Below are positions 51,301 through 64,000 of a stretch of DNA of 64,000 bases, in pieces. Origin of the DNA: Tetrahymena elliotti 4EA (taxonomy: Eukaryota; Ciliophora; Oligohymenophorea; Hymenostomatida; Tetrahymenidae); contig JH720302.1 in the NCBI GenBank assembly GCA_000231825.2, forward strand, positions 601,428 to 665,427, written 5' to 3'. A model generated the notes under the pieces. It was not told the DNA's origin, searched no databases, and worked only from the letters and a program-made list of their open reading frames with translations. Every line of letters begins with the position of its first letter. Position 1 is the first letter of the stretch. A program made the position numbers and the translations under genes.

Positions 51301-52488
51301 TAATCTTTACTTTGTTCGAGTTAACCCTGATACTTTTTCAAAAATTGATTGCAAAATCTGATAAAAAAGTAATTACCACTTACTCAATCCTAAAGAAAAT
51401 AATTTTGTTTCAAATAGCCATTTCGCTTTCTTGAATATATAAATGTATGCTAAATAAATCAATGTTCTACATAAAAAATAAGAGTGAATGGATTTGAGTA
51501 TAAATTTTGTAAAAACAAAATTAAAATGAAAAAAGAATCACAACAATTAAATTTCTTTAGATTGTTTATGACATTTCTCACTTTTAAAAGATGAATTAAT
51601 TATTAAATAATTTTTTTATTTATTATGATAATCTAAGCAAAATTGGTAAATTGGTGGTGTGATATCTAACATAAACAAGAAAAATCAATCAAATTAATAT
51701 TTAGTGAGAGTAACTTTAATTTTTTTTTTGAATGATAAATTTATTTTATTTTCCAAAAAATAAATCTAATTATTTGAAATAAAAAACATTTTAGAATGAA
51801 TTTTATAATTTATTAATATTAAAATTCAGTTTTTTTAATTTAAAGAAATTACAAGACTTTCATCAAATCTAATTTATTTTATTTTAAATAAAATATTTTA
51901 AGATAAATAAATTGCATTTTCTAAGAGAAAAAAGAAAAAATATTGATTTTTAAGAATAAATAATCTTACAAATTAGAATAGGATCGAGAAATTTCAGTTT
52001 TTGATAGAATTAAAATTTCCTGATGGAGAAAGAGAGTCAAGAATTATATTTGGTTTGCATTTTTATTACATACTTAACCTTGTTTATTTGGGAAAAATAC
52101 ATTCATTAAACAAGTAATAAGAAAGAGGATTTGTAAAAGTTGAGAATTCTCTGTTGATAATTGATATAGATGAGTTTTTTTGTTTAAACATTATTTGAAT
52201 ATAGATAAAAATTGTGTAAAAATATATTAAAAACATTAAAGCTGAAATAGAACGTGCTGTCACTTAGCTTATTTGAAAAGTAATAAAAAAAAGAAAAATT
52301 ATTTGCACTTTATTTTTATTAATCAATAAAATAAACAGTCAGCAAACAGTTGAAAATATCAGTAGCATTGCTAAATAAGAAGTAGTAGAATCACTTAGAA
52401 TCTTAGCAAATACTTAAAAAATCTTTCATTTTAAATAATTTAAGTTAATTAGTTCTAGAAATATCAAAGTAAACACTAGCTGAGAAAA
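48378..52488. other. 4.1-kb AT-rich intergenic region
   Basis: This is a large spacer between two plus-strand genes. A TGA-free plus-strand stretch starts at about 49,779, but its composition is not coding-like beyond the first ~25 codons. No RNA gene or mobile element recognised. Confidence 0.55.
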
Positions 52489-53649
52489 ATGATAGGTTTT
52501 ATAATCGGTGTCGCAATATTTGGAGCTTGGTCCTTCTATATTGTTAATGTGATCAACAAAGTTGTCTATAAGACTCTTAAATTTACTGAATAGCTTGACC
52601 CCAATTTGGAGGAGCGTTTTAAACCTTTCGAGCGTTTCGAAAGAAAAATGTGGAATGTCAAAGAAATGTACTTCTGTGGTATTTTCCTTTTTCCACTTAG
52701 AGTTTGTATAATTATTGTTGTCATGATCTTCTTAACCTTATTTTTATATGTCTTGGTTGGTTTCAAGCCAAATGCCCACAAGGAAGAGTATCCTGTTTGG
52801 AAGCGTAATTGCATAGTGGCTGTTTCAAGAGTAGTTGCTCGTATTGTTCTTTTCTGCTGTGGTATTTACTGGATTGAGAAGAAGAGCGCTTAAATCTCAG
52901 AGTACGACAAGGAATACCCTCTTTCTCACAATTTACGTACTGGTAAGGCTAACCGTCCTCCTATTATTGTCTCTAACCATATTACTTGGATTGATATTAT
53001 GTATTTCTGTAGCTGTTCTCATTTCCCTTCTTATCTTTCTAAGAAGGAAGTATAGAATATCCCCTTCTTCGGAGCTGCTGCTAAGGCATTTTAATGTATT
53101 TTTGTAGATCGTGAAAGCAATGAAAATAAGCATGAAGTAAGAGATTCTATTCGTGAGCGTGGTGAAAATATAAAATAAGGTAAAAACTTCCCTCCTATAG
53201 TTATCTTCCCTGAAGGAACAACTACTAATGGTACTCATTTGATCTCCTTCAAGAAAGGTGCTTTTGAAAATATCCTTCCTATTAAGATCTTCTGTCTTTC
53301 ATATCCTATTCGTCACTTAAATGTAGCTTTGGATGTCTTAGGCTAGGGACTCAATACCTTATTAGTTTTCTGTCAACTTAAGAATAATTTGACAGTCACT
53401 GAATTTAATACGTTCTACCCTGATCATCTCAATCTCTCAAATGAAAAAGAAGATGATTGGAAAATATACGCTCGTAAAATAAAGGATATCATGCTCGCTG
53501 CTATGCCCGAAAAGAAGAACTCAGAAAGTGGCTTCAGAGATGTAAAAGAGTATGAAAAGATTGTTTTCAACAAAAAAGATGTATTGAAAAAGGGTGAAGA
53601 TGAAACACCCATAACAACAGATGGAAATGAAAGCAAAAAACATAATTGA
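52489..53649 (+). CDS. 1-acylglycerophosphocholine acyltransferase-like (LPCAT/PlsC), 386 aa
   Basis: This is a membrane O-acyltransferase of the PlsC/LPLAT family that re-acylates lysophospholipids, probably in the ER. It is a single exon from ATG 52489 to TGA 53647-53649. An N-terminal hydrophobic segment (FIIGVAIFGAWSFYIVNVI) is followed by a strong membrane segment (VCIIIVVMIFLTLFLYVLVG). Motif I is SNHITWID with His164 and Asp169. Motif II is PFFGAAAKAF with FVDRE (Arg208). Motif III is FPEGTTTNG (Glu242), then SFKKGAF. The TTTNGTHLISFKKGAF form and the spacing match the LPCAT1/2 branch. No EF-hands follow; the tail is charged (KDVLKKGEDETPITTDG). The usual length in the branch is 380-540, so this is near the short end. 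Codon use suggests good expression. Acyl and head-group specificity are not predictable. Confidence 0.92.
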
Positions 53650-56600
53650 TTTATTAAATTAGTTGTTAATGAATTAATTAGCTCATAGACATTTCATTTA
53701 TTATAAATAGCATATAAATTTAAAGATATATTGAATTTACTTACAACGAGTTAAAAAGTCTAGCTAAAAAAGATAATTTTTCTATGCAATACTTTTAATA
53801 ATTACTAACTAACTATTATATTGCTCTTACATCACTCAAAATAAATTAATCGATGTTGTCAACCTCTGCAGGCGTCATCTAATAATATTTTGTTAGTTTT
53901 ATATCAAAGTTGTTTTAATTTACTTTTACTCAGTATTTGTTTGTTATTCTTTATCATTTAGCATTCTTTCATTTATTATTTCCTTCGTTTCTTTATTAGT
54001 TTATTCTTTCATTTATTCATTCATTTATTATTCATTTCTAAAAATATTTAATTTTTATTTATTCATATTTTAATAAACACATAAGTTAATGATTTTATTA
54101 AATATACCATTTAAATCTATTAAAAATATTTTTTTTTTTTATTCTTTAATTTCTATTTTATTTTGAATAGAATAAGAAGGATTAAATACTTTAATCAAAA
54201 TACATAACTTTCATTGATTTGATATTCCTTCTCAGTATCTGACATCTGCTCATTTTAATTAAAATTCTATGTTTAATTGAATTTCTTCAGAATATTATTA
54301 ACATAATTCTTTGATATACAAAGTCATAAAAAATTTGTTGAATCAAATGTATTTTGGCTAGTTTTACTTTATAATAGCAAAAATAAAAATAAGGTTTTTT
54401 CATCTTTATTCATCTCATTAGTTACCTGAGAGATATTTTATCTTAGAAAATTATTTTCAAACAATTGAATAGATAATTTTCTATTAAAATAAAAAATTTG
54501 ATAAAAAAATTGTAAATATTTTGAGAATTTGTTTGTTTTCGTAAAAAAAATTGAAGATTGCCTTTGCTTCATAAATATCTTTCGTAATTAAACAAATTAT
54601 GTAAATTAAGCTAAACCTTCTACAAATAAAAGTTGTTTTGATTATTATTATCTTCGATGACTTGAGTCAAAAGATATTTGGTTATTCCTAGATAAAATTT
54701 ATTGAAATTGATAATTATTTTGATACGGCTAATTGAAATAGAATAACCTTACATCCTTAAAATCTAAATTAATAATATTTAAGGAATAAAGTTAATAATT
54801 AGTATTATTATGACATAAACCTAATTTTTCTTGGTTTAAATTTTTAGTAATTTGATCTGAAATACTCTTTATATTTAATCATTAAAAAAACTAAGAAACC
54901 TGCTCTTTCAATGATTTTAAACGAATTTTAAAGATAAGTCAGCTTTAGAAAAAATTCGCTTCCAAACTTAATAATTATTTGCTTTAAATTTATTTAGTTA
55001 TTACTATTAGCTTTTTTTAAAAAGAAAAAAAATGACCAATCTAAATATGCCTAAATACATTTATCCTAAGTGGGCTATCTCCTTAAATTATATTTTAAAA
55101 TTCATAATTGATTTTTTATTGAGGAGTATTTCTATTCTACAATTTATTTTACTAATTTTTTGTTGTTACTCTTTTTTTTCAAAGTAAATGCACTAGCAAT
55201 AATATTATTTGCTTCAAGAATGTTTGTGAATTTTCAAAAAGCTTCTATTACTAGTTTCTTGTTCACCCAAATTCACCAACAAATGCAAATAATTTTTCTT
55301 GATTTTTAAATAAAATATCATTACAGAACTACTAACAAACACTCAAATCACTGTAAGCTCGTGTCAAAAAATTAAATAAAATCCTTCTTAATTTTTTCTT
55401 GTAAAAAGTAATATGTACTCATAAAGAAATTGAGTATTTATTTTTTGTAACACACTGTCTGATCTATTGTAACTAAAATGAGAGTAAGTATTCTTAAATA
55501 TATCTAAAAATGGAAAGTATGATTGAAGATAGATTTCATTTCATATCTCAATAAAATCGAAAAAAAAATTGTATTAGCCTTATTTGTTGCATGATAGAAA
55601 AAGAACCAAAGCATGAATTTTCTATTTCGTTTCAAAAAGTATTGTAGAGGTTTAGGGAAAACACATATTTTACTTTTTATTTTTTAAAAATTGCGTAGGT
55701 AAATATTTAAATTATGTCTGAATTATATTTTTTATTGTCTGGTCTGAATTACTGCCTCTTATTTAAAGAAGCAAAACTGATTATTAATTTGTAAATGTAA
55801 ATTCAAGGTTATCAATAAATACAGTTTTTAATGTGATTCATAAAATGACAAACAGAATAATAAAATCACAAGAAAGAAAGCGTTTTCAAATTTTTTTCTA
55901 GGAAATTAAGAAAAAATAGTATAGAAATAATAAATATTATTTAAGAGTCTGTAAAAATAACTTCATCTTTAAATTGATAGTTAAGTTTTACAAAAATAAA
56001 AAAAGTGAGGAAAATATAAATATATAAATGAATTCCTATTATTTCTAATAAAAAGTTATCAATTTTATTATATGTATAGAGTGCGAATTAAGTTTGGCAT
56101 ATATCCATATAGAGACTTATTAGAAAATCAAATCAGACCTGACAATAATTTTTATTTTAAGATATTTATGATGACTAATTGAATTTTTGCTCAACAAAAA
56201 TAGATACAAATGTCGAATGAATGACGATATAAAGGCATATTTAATAATATGCATCAATTATTTAAATCAATATAGAAAGCATAATAGGGTTTGTTAGATA
56301 GTATTTCAAATTACTCTAAGAATAACAAAATTAAAGCGTAATAATTAATTTATCATAATAATAAATTGCTTGCATTATCTTATCACTGATGCAATTCACT
56401 AATATACTTTTTCAATCTTGGCAAAATTTGTTCGCATTATATTGAACTAATTTATTACTTGTCAAAACAGACATCCAAAGTAATTATTAAAATCAAGGGC
56501 TTCCATTTAAAAAAACAAGTTTTGTGTTTTCAAAAGAAATAATATCTATTTATATAATTTTTGTATTTGCTTAGACTAATTTTGTTATGTAAAAGGTTGG

Positions 56601-58847
56601 TCAAAGTATTTGTGGAAATGCATGAGCTTTTTTTGTGCTTAACTTTCTTAATGAGAAAATGCTGTTAGATTTACTGCTCAAAAAATTATTATATTCTACA
56701 TCAAATTAAATTTTTAAAAAGTAATTTTATTTTCAGATCTTATATTTTATAAGTTTTATAAAACCCTCTATTCATCAATCAAACAATCAATCATCGATAG
56801 ATAAATCATCCCCTTTCTCAAATTTAAATATTTTGAAAGTATATATATATATATATCGTCCTTAATTTAAATTAACTAGATGATTTCTTTAACAAAAAAA
56901 TTGATGATTTTGTTTTGTAAATGCAAATCTCATACCACATATAATTCCTTCTTTTAATTTTTTTTCTGACTTCCTAGTTTCGATAGCACTATTGCAGATT
57001 AAAGAGATTAACCTAAATTATGAAGATAATAAAATTTTATCATTAAGGGGGAAAACTTGTTGTTTTAATTATTAACACATATTAAGTTAAAAACAAAAAG
57101 AAATATCTCCTTAAAAATGCTAAAGAAAAGTAGAAAAGTGAAAGATGTTTGTATTTTATTTAAGTAAGTCTCTATTTCTGATAGAAATTTAAGAGAAATG
57201 AGATCATTCTCTTGATTTTAAATATTATCACAGTATTCATGCAGAGGTAAACTTTGTAATTTTGATTGTTTTTACTCCATCGTTTTACTGTCATTTTGCA
57301 GAGCGTTCGTTTGTATTTTGTGTTTTTTTTAGGATAATATTGTAAAAACTTTCAATTTTAAATAGAAATTACACACAAAATTTCCCATTAATAAATGCTC
57401 AAATTTTGGTTCATTAAATAATAAATTTAATCATTCAACTTTATTTTCTGTAAAGGAGAATTTGTGATGATAGAAATAATTTAGATCTATTTGTTGATAA
57501 TATTTGTAAGTTAAAATTTAAAGTATTTTTCACTCTAAACAAATAATATCTCACATTCTAAAAGAGCAGCATTCTCCAAAGAGTATCTCCATTCCCTTAC
57601 ATTTTACAAAATTAGGGATTTTTACAATTAAATTCAAGAATTAGTTAAGTTAAAAATAGTATTGAGCTTATATGCTGCCCTTTATTCAGCAGATACATAA
57701 CTTATATATCAATAAACCCTTAAACAAATGTAAATTTCTTATTAAGCAGAGGGATCTAACTTTACTTACTGATAAAGTTAAAGCGATTTTGTAGCAGTTG
57801 AAGTTCACTTTTTCAGATGAAATTGCTTTAGCTATGAAAATATGAATCTCTCTGAAAAATATACAACATCTTAGAAAGGCACGTTAATTTGCTTTCAAAA
57901 TTTAAATCTAGAATAGCGTGTCTCTACATTCTTTTTCAAAGATCTGATGAGGTTACTTTGAAAAACTCCACAAAGAATTAATTCATTCTATAAAATTATG
58001 CTTAAAATGATTGATAACAATAATTTCTGAAACCTAAAATTGAACGCAATGAGGAATTATTAAATTTTAATGCCTTTTACATTTTAAAATAATCCTTCAA
58101 TTAGGTCGGAATGTTGCTATTTATTAGATAGCAGAAAAACACTTTTATTATTTTAATTCAAAATGTATGTTCGAGTATTCAATAAATCATGTTTCGATTC
58201 ATTTAATTAGAAGTTGATCCTTAAGATAATTAATCATCATATATAGATATCTACCATCAATACATTCATTAATGACTCTTTATTTGTAAATAAAGGGGTC
58301 GAATTAGTCAATTTTTTTCATATCTAGTAGTGAAAAAAATTTGACGATATTCAGAAAAAAAAGGATACAATTAGCAAGCTAAGTATATAGAAATTATAAA
58401 TAGTTAGAAGTACTTATTAAACACGTTACTAATATTGACAGCAGCTAAAAATTAAATCGGATATAATATATACAAATATTAATGCAAATATCTAATTTAA
58501 GAATAAAAAAATTAATCAGAAAAGACTTGGTTTATTATGACTATAAAATTTATCAGATTAAATCTCAAGAGAATATGGATATGGGGTGAGACTGTTTTTT
58601 TGTTTGTTGGTTAGTTAACTAGTAGGTCTTTAATAAAAATTAATTTATTTGCAATACCTATTTACCTTAAACAATTCATTCTAATAATAAGTCAATAAAA
58701 TAATTGATAAGAATCAATCAATCAATATTAATTATTAAAAATTTTAATAAATTAAAATCAGAGAAACAAATTTTGATAGAAAACAATCATAAATTGAAAA
58801 AATAAATAAAATTGAAAAAAATTATCTATTTATAAAGAATCATAATT
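53650..58847. other. 5.2-kb gene-poor AT-rich region
   Basis: This is the longest spacer in the window, flanked by plus-strand genes. I found no supported coding frame, tRNA or other RNA. It includes an (AT)8 microsatellite at 56840-56856. Mildly GC-richer spots at about 56,970-57,060 and 57,660-57,690 did not resolve into features. Confidence 0.5.
56840..56856. repeat. (AT)8 microsatellite
   Basis: Uninterrupted alternating T/A of 17 bases in intergenic DNA. A similar but interrupted run occurs at about 61,479-61,498. Confidence 0.9.
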
Positions 58848-59450
58848 ATGGATAATTCATAATCTGAAATTGCAAAACTGATAGAAAATAATAAATTTTC
58901 TATCCCGTTCAGTAATAAAACTGACCACATGGACTATCCCACTATGAGAAAGGCCCTCGAAGAGCAGGGCTACTTTGGTAGTTTGAATGGAGCTGTTGGA
59001 AAAAACTTCATTCAATTAAATGAAATTATAAACCCTTACTAATTTGAAATTGTTTAGAATAAAGACAATTTTTTCACAAAGGGAGGAACCCACAAATGGC
59101 ATAAGAACATAGTCATACCCTAAACTTAAGTTAAGCTGCTTGAAAATTAAAGTGGCTCTAACTGTAAAAATTAAAATTGCACCTTTGAAGTTGAAATGAA
59201 GTGCTGGGCGAAGAAGGAAAATGGCTAATATTAAGAAATATTGCTTGATAACAACTAAGGACATAAAAAAATTGGCAATTCTAATAGTATTACAACTAAT
59301 AATAGCATTAAAGGACCAATGACATTTGTTAAAGGTGCTAATACTCTGTAAAACTTGGACAAAGTAGCCAAGTTTTCATCTCTAAAATTCTCTTCTACCG
59401 GGTATTTGGAGTCAGAAATAGCGAAATCTCCTAGCGGCTAAAACAATCAA
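58848..59450 (+). CDS. Unrecognised gene, 5' exon of at least 201 codons
   Basis: ATG 58848 opens a frame with clear coding composition (e.g. codons GCC CTC GAA GAG CAG GGC), unlike its flanks. The product starts MDNSQSEIAKLIENNKFSIP, followed by MDYPTMRKALEEQGYFGSLN, GGTHKWHKNIVIP, CKNQNCTFEVEMKCWAKK, LLDNNQGHKKIGNSNSI and KFSSLKFSSTGYLESEIAK. Alternating hydrophobic residues in the second half suggest a beta-sandwich, and three cysteines cluster in CKNQNCTFEVEMKC. I do not recognise the family. Coding quality fades after 59450, where CAA is followed by GTAATAAAAAC, a plausible donor in phase 0. If unspliced, the next in-frame stop is TGA at 59925-59927, giving 359 aa with an AT-rich tail. 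Possible downstream exons are at 60335-60736 and 61508-61600, but I could not join them with confidence. Confidence 0.6.
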
Positions 59451-60334
59451 GTAATAAAAACATCCCTTTTGTTGGAATTTTTAATTGCGAAATCTACTCA
59501 GTTTAGCATCTTCGATATTACTGCAAAAAATTTGAAAAACCTTTAATTTTAATTTCTTGTTTTTTTCAACTCTTTTAATTTTTTTTTAGCCACAAGGAAA
59601 AAACTTAATTTTTTTATTAAAATATAAGCTTTTGAAAGTATTAAAAAAAAATCAAGAATATCTCTAAAAGCAAATTTGTTAAATTTTTATCTGTAATTAT
59701 TAAACAACAATCTTGTCAAAATATAATTTGATATAGTATATCACAAACTAATAATTTAATTTAGTATCTTATTTAAAAAAACAATAATTGAAAGAGGCAA
59801 TAGATAGGCAGTTCTCCTAAATTTTGTGAGAAAAAGATGTTTTTTAGGAATCAGTCCCCCCCATCTTAATAAATAAAATATAATCTTTTTAAGATTAAAT
59901 ATATTCTATATAATTAATTGGGTATGAGGCTAGAAATAAGTAAATTCAAAAATATCTTTATTATTCTATTCCAACAGAAAGTATATCATTTTGATTTGTT
60001 GTTTAGAATAATTCCGTCTACCTTTTAGTATGTAAAAAATTTTCATCATCTAAAAACGTATTGACGCCCCCTATATGACGACTCATAAAAAAAAATAATG
60101 ATTTAATTATCAATTTAATTTAGGCCTTTCTATTTCCTTTTAATTGATATTTTTCTCTCTTATTTGTTGATAAAAATACTGTTCTTACTTAGTTACTTTT
60201 CTATCTTTGATTTTTTGTTATCAGGAGGCATTTATTTAGCTAAGCTAGAAAGAAATTATTCAAATTACAAATAAAATAAAAATATCTTTTTTCGACAAAT
60301 ACCCAACAAATCTTAATCAAATTTTGAGACAAAA

Positions 60335-60736
60335 ATGCTCAGATAGAAGCTTAAACAGAAAATCCAAAAACTCATTTTTGAAGACTGCAAATCTGCTTAC
60401 CTTTTAAATAAGATTGATTTAGAGTCTTAATTAAAATTTGATCAATTCAACTCAATTTTACCTATACTAAAATTCAAAAATATTTCGCTTTTTTTCCAAT
60501 TAATTTACCCCTTTAAAGTTTTATTCAAATTAATTTTCTCAAACAAGTTGGCTCTATTTTTTTTTCGTAATAAAGTTAAGCAAATCATTTCAATTTCTAA
60601 CAATATCTTCATTTTTAGCCCCTCCTTTTCATTTAATTCTATACTAAAATCTGGAATTATAAAGTACACAAACAAATCACCCACCTTTTATATTTTATTT
60701 TTCTATCATACTACGCCAACAATATCTCATCATTGA
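60335..60736 (+). CDS. Doubtful 133-aa open frame or exon
   Basis: Reads from ATG 60335 to TGA 60734-60736. The first ~40 codons look plausible (LKQKIQKLIFEDCKSAYLLN, then KIDLESQLKFDQFN). The rest is Phe/Ile/Asn-rich sequence typical of translated AT-rich spacer. A 3' splice-like site (GATAGAAG) before CTTAAACAG would allow this to be a phase-0 exon of the gene at 58848. The same stretch is also open in another frame, which weakens the case. Confidence 0.2.
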
Positions 60737-61507
60737 GCAAATATTGATTAGACTTTAATAATTAAGCATTATATTTCTACAGAAAAAACATTTAAACATA
60801 GTATCTTTTTTTTTAAACTTTCTACTTTGACCCTCCATAAGTATCAACTATTTAGTCTTTTATCAAAATCAAAATAGCTTAACTAACAATAATTTAAATT
60901 TTTTAATAGATCAATTTATAAATACATAAGCATATCTTCTAGCTTACTCCAGCAATTAGAAGAAAAAACATCTGAATATTGTGTAAAAAGCCTGAAATTA
61001 TTGAAATTGCTTAATTTTCCTAAGCAAAATAAAACTCTACAAAATTAAAACCCAGAAATTATTTGGTTTTGGGTAGTATTTTTTTTCAATACTTTTAAAA
61101 TATTCACATAATAAAAGAAAATGGACAAAAAATAATGCTATGAACAAAAAAGAGCTTAAAATTTACACACAAAAAATTATCAAAAAAAATATAATCTTAA
61201 ATTTAAGCAGAAAAAAAGTTAATATCTAAATTCCTCACTCAACAATTAAAGAAAGCATAAGGAAAAAATAAAATCAATCAAATATTTAAATCTGGGGTGA
61301 GGGGCAAATTGCTAAAAAAACAGAAATGAAGAAAGCACAAACAAATATTTTTTTTTTGATTTTAAGCGATGATGCTAAAATAGATAACTTCGCATTAATA
61401 CTATCTAAATATTGAAATTTTTTAATCATATATATTTTATATTCAACAAATAGAACCCAGAAAACATTATAAAGTTCAGAATATATATATACATATATAA
61501 AATAACT

Positions 61508-61600
61508 GACTCAAATGCTAGACAACTCTATGATATCTATTTCTCTCACCCTATCACAGTTAGTGCCCGTAAGAAATCTAGACAATCTCGTGTAATTTAA
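61508..61600 (+). other. Short coding-like segment
   Basis: About 90 bp with clearly coding-like codons, reading ARQLYDIYFSHPITVSARKK and then SRQSRVI. There is no ATG in this frame, and AT-rich sequence lies on both sides. It could be a terminal exon of the gene beginning at 58848 or a relic. The frame differs from that of the gene starting at 61791. Confidence 0.3.
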
Positions 61601-61790
61601 TTAATTTTAATCTTGTTACTCACAACATTTATTTCTTTTCATATCTTTCTAAATTTATTATTTTTCACAACAGTAATTTGTTTAATAGACTTATTCATCA
61701 ATAAATTTATTTCTACTTCTGCTTCTTCATAATATATTTCATAATTAAACAACTAACTTAACTAATAAATAGGCATCATTCTCTGTCTTA

Positions 61791-63810
61791 ATGGAAACTT
61801 TCTTACCTAAATATCTAGAAAGAGCAGGAAACGAAGGTGAGTAAGGAATAGTTGAACTAAAAGATTTCCTATCTAAGGCTTCTGAAAGACATAAAGTAAT
61901 TTTATTTTCATTATTTTAATTTTAATACAGCGCATGCAATAGTAAAGATTTAATTACGTTTCAACATTTTTACCAAAAGATATTTATTCATTAATTTATG
62001 CTTGAATCTTCCAAGCTATTCTCAACTTTTTAAATAATTAATATTGATTAACATATTATTATAAAAGATTTTTCACCCTTTGTATCTCTTTGGAAGATTT
62101 CCTAGTGCTCTCAACATCTATTACAAAACCAATATCAAAAAACAAAAGGCTGAAAAATTGGTAAAAAGAAATTCTATCTTATATAAATAACTTTTTTTAA
62201 GTTATATTTTTTCTCAAGCACTAAAAATAATATTTCTCATCTTAAATAAATACTTTTGAAGTACAGCTTGCTTAACCGTAAATAAAAAATATATCTAAAT
62301 TTTTTAAAGTTTACAAACAAGCAAACACTTTTCAACTTTTTTTCAAAATAAATTTTATGGTTGACAAGCAACTAGAAATGAATTATAAAATCAAACCCAC
62401 CCCCTTATTAAATTTAAACAAATTTTTTCTATTAAAATAAATAATTCTTTTCTATTTCGATATTTTTTTTACTAGCTAAAAAAAAAATTAGAGCTTTCTT
62501 TAAACATACATACAAATTTGTAATTTTAACATAAAAATTCCTATGAAAAAACATAGCATAAAAGTATGAAAACCCATCTCGATCGATTTTTATATAAAAT
62601 TTTTTAAAATGCTAAAAAAAATAAAGATCATAAAAGGTTTTGATAGAAAAAAGCCATAAAATAGCTTTTTAATCTGTTAGAAATTTCCTTTACTTCATTA
62701 GAATCTGTTAATTTTTCTTTTATAAGAAGTAAATATAAATTTATTAAAGTTTTAACTAGTTATCAACGTTCATTGTAACTAAATTAAAAACGCTATTAAA
62801 ATGATAAAAAAAATAGACTATTAAGTCTAAATAAAAATTAATTAAGGTATAATAAATACATAAATTAATTTCATCATTTCCTCATCCAAAACAATCCCCC
62901 CAGTTTGTCAAATTTTACACATTTCGTTTTAATATTTTCCATTTAATAATTTAAATTTACAATTTTTTAGAGATAGATTGATAATTTTTTATTGCTTGAT
63001 ATCCACATATCCTTTAATCGCAAATTGTATTTTTTTATTATTTTCTGTGATTAATAATTGGTGATTTATCTTCAAGATTTACATCCAATCATACAGAAAG
63101 CAAACAAGCATACATTAAATAATGATTATTTTTTCAATCTCAACTCAGTTACTCCAATAATTAAAGTAGCTATCCTTTAGTTAACTTTGAGCTTCCATCA
63201 ACAGTAATAAATATACCCAAAAATTTAGATTAAAAATTTTACTAGCTTACTGATAAAAAATCAATAATTTTAGCTTATTAATTTTGTACTAAAATAATAA
63301 AATTTTTTTTAGAAAATATTATTTAATACCTGACTAAATTTAGTCAAAACAACCTTTGTTCTTTATTCATTTTAAATGAATAAAAGCTATTTTAGATCAA
63401 CCATCTCAACATTTTTGAATTTAATTAGGCAAAAGATCAGATTATTAGCTTTTAAGAGACTTTGATTGAAGCTTATATGAAATAAGAAGAACAAGTGGTT
63501 ATTTTGCACTTTCTTACTGAAGGATTAGAAAAAGATTAAATCAGAAAAGTAAATTAATATAAATATTTTGTTTTTTACTTTAATTATTACAAACTCTATT
63601 TACACTTTTCAAGATGTAATCATATATTTAGAGCTATTATCAATTTGAAAGCAATAATTATTCTTATTTTTTTCAAATATTAAATTTATTAATTATTAAA
63701 AGTTGGAGCAGTACCTTAAGCCTCTCAAAAATAAGCAAATAAAGCTATGCTTCCATGAACAAGAAATGCACCGTTTGAATAATGGATCATATTCACGTCT
63801 ACAAAAAGAA
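61791..63810 (+). CDS. Helical protein, 5' part only (runs off window)
   Basis: Exons are 61791-61895, 63429-63548 and 63703-63810; the introns are 1,533 and 154 nt. All three exons are in phase 0, each ends at a good donor (GTAATT, GTAAAT, GTAAGA), and the next exon lies beyond the window. The 111 visible residues are METFLPKYLERAGNEGEQG..., FLSKASERHKAKDQIISFQE, TLIEAYMKQEEQVVILHFLT, EGLEKDQIRKLEQYLKPLKN and KQIKLCFHEQEMHRLNNGSY. They are highly helical and charged, with Leu/Glu/Lys spacing consistent with a helical bundle or coiled coil. There is no membrane segment, signal peptide or recognisable motif. The 1.5-kb first intron is long for a gene of this kind. I do not recognise the family. 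Confidence 0.65.
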
Positions 63811-64000
63811 GTAAGACTTTTATATTTAGATTTTGATTTTATTTGATTTGTTTTCTAAATTCTTCACTATTTCTTTAAACTACACCAAAATGATTGATTT
63901 TTATAATTATGACGCAAATCAAAATTGTACCACAAAAGGATTTTCTAATCGATTAATTTAAAACCACAACTATTATTCTCGATTATAAACATTAGATACA
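63811..64000 (+). other. Start of third intron of the last gene
   Basis: Begins with GTAAGA and continues as AT-rich sequence to the window end. No coding-quality sequence is seen, so the next exon lies outside. Confidence 0.6.

Larger units (their letters stand above)
59451..61790. other. Region after the unrecognised gene; contents uncertain
   Basis: This is either intergenic DNA or introns of the gene beginning at 58848. It contains a run of seven C at 59856-59862, an open stretch at 60335-60736 and a coding-like patch at 61508-61600; the last two are listed separately. Confidence 0.4.

Overview
The window looks like ciliate nuclear DNA, most likely macronuclear DNA from Tetrahymena or a close relative. 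The sequence is very AT-rich. Real reading frames run through many in-frame TAA and TAG codons, which must be read as Gln, and end at TGA. Introns are AT-rich GT..AG of about 42 to 2,100 nt; Paramecium introns are usually only 20-35 nt. All gene models below were translated by hand with TGA as the only stop. For spliced genes I required reading phase to agree at every junction. Coordinates of spliced genes span first to last coding base, with exons listed in the evidence.

Layout. Minus strand, 1.5-7.8 kb: a WDR82/Swd2-like WD40 protein that looks cut short at its C-terminus, a single-exon 596-aa leucine-rich-repeat protein, and an alpha/beta hydrolase of the monoglyceride-lipase type. Plus strand, 9.8-34.6 kb: a 299-aa likely mitochondrial membrane protein, a six-exon 1,533-aa Q/N-rich protein with C-terminal TPR-like repeats, a 77-aa small protein, a CstF64/Rna15-like RNA 3'-end-processing protein, and a ten-exon 1,036-aa coiled-coil protein. 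Minus strand, 35.6-39.7 kb: a 535-aa protein rich in Ser-Pro motifs, and a 508-aa polytopic membrane protein that looks like a degenerate PAP2 phosphatase. Plus strand, 41.1-63.8 kb: ribosomal protein eL38, a mitochondrial-looking NPPW methyltransferase, an LPCAT-type acyltransferase, an unassigned gene whose 3' end I could not resolve, and the 5' part of a helical protein that runs off the window.

The genes do not form one pathway. They are separate nuclear genes for chromatin, RNA processing, translation, lipid metabolism, mitochondria and probably cytoskeletal structure, with 0.7-5.2 kb of AT-rich spacer between them. I found no tRNA, rRNA, CRISPR array, recognisable transposon, chromosome-breakage sequence or telomere.

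I did not find a clear new multi-gene system. The items most worth a second look are: the CstF64-like protein whose RRM has lost its aromatic RNA-stacking positions; the PAP2-like protein with no catalytic residues; the truncated Swd2 homologue; a coding-like island at 6.14-6.30 kb; three tandem ~100-bp repeats at 29.5 kb; three degenerate repeats at 3.3-3.85 kb; and the 2.1-kb intron in the methyltransferase gene.
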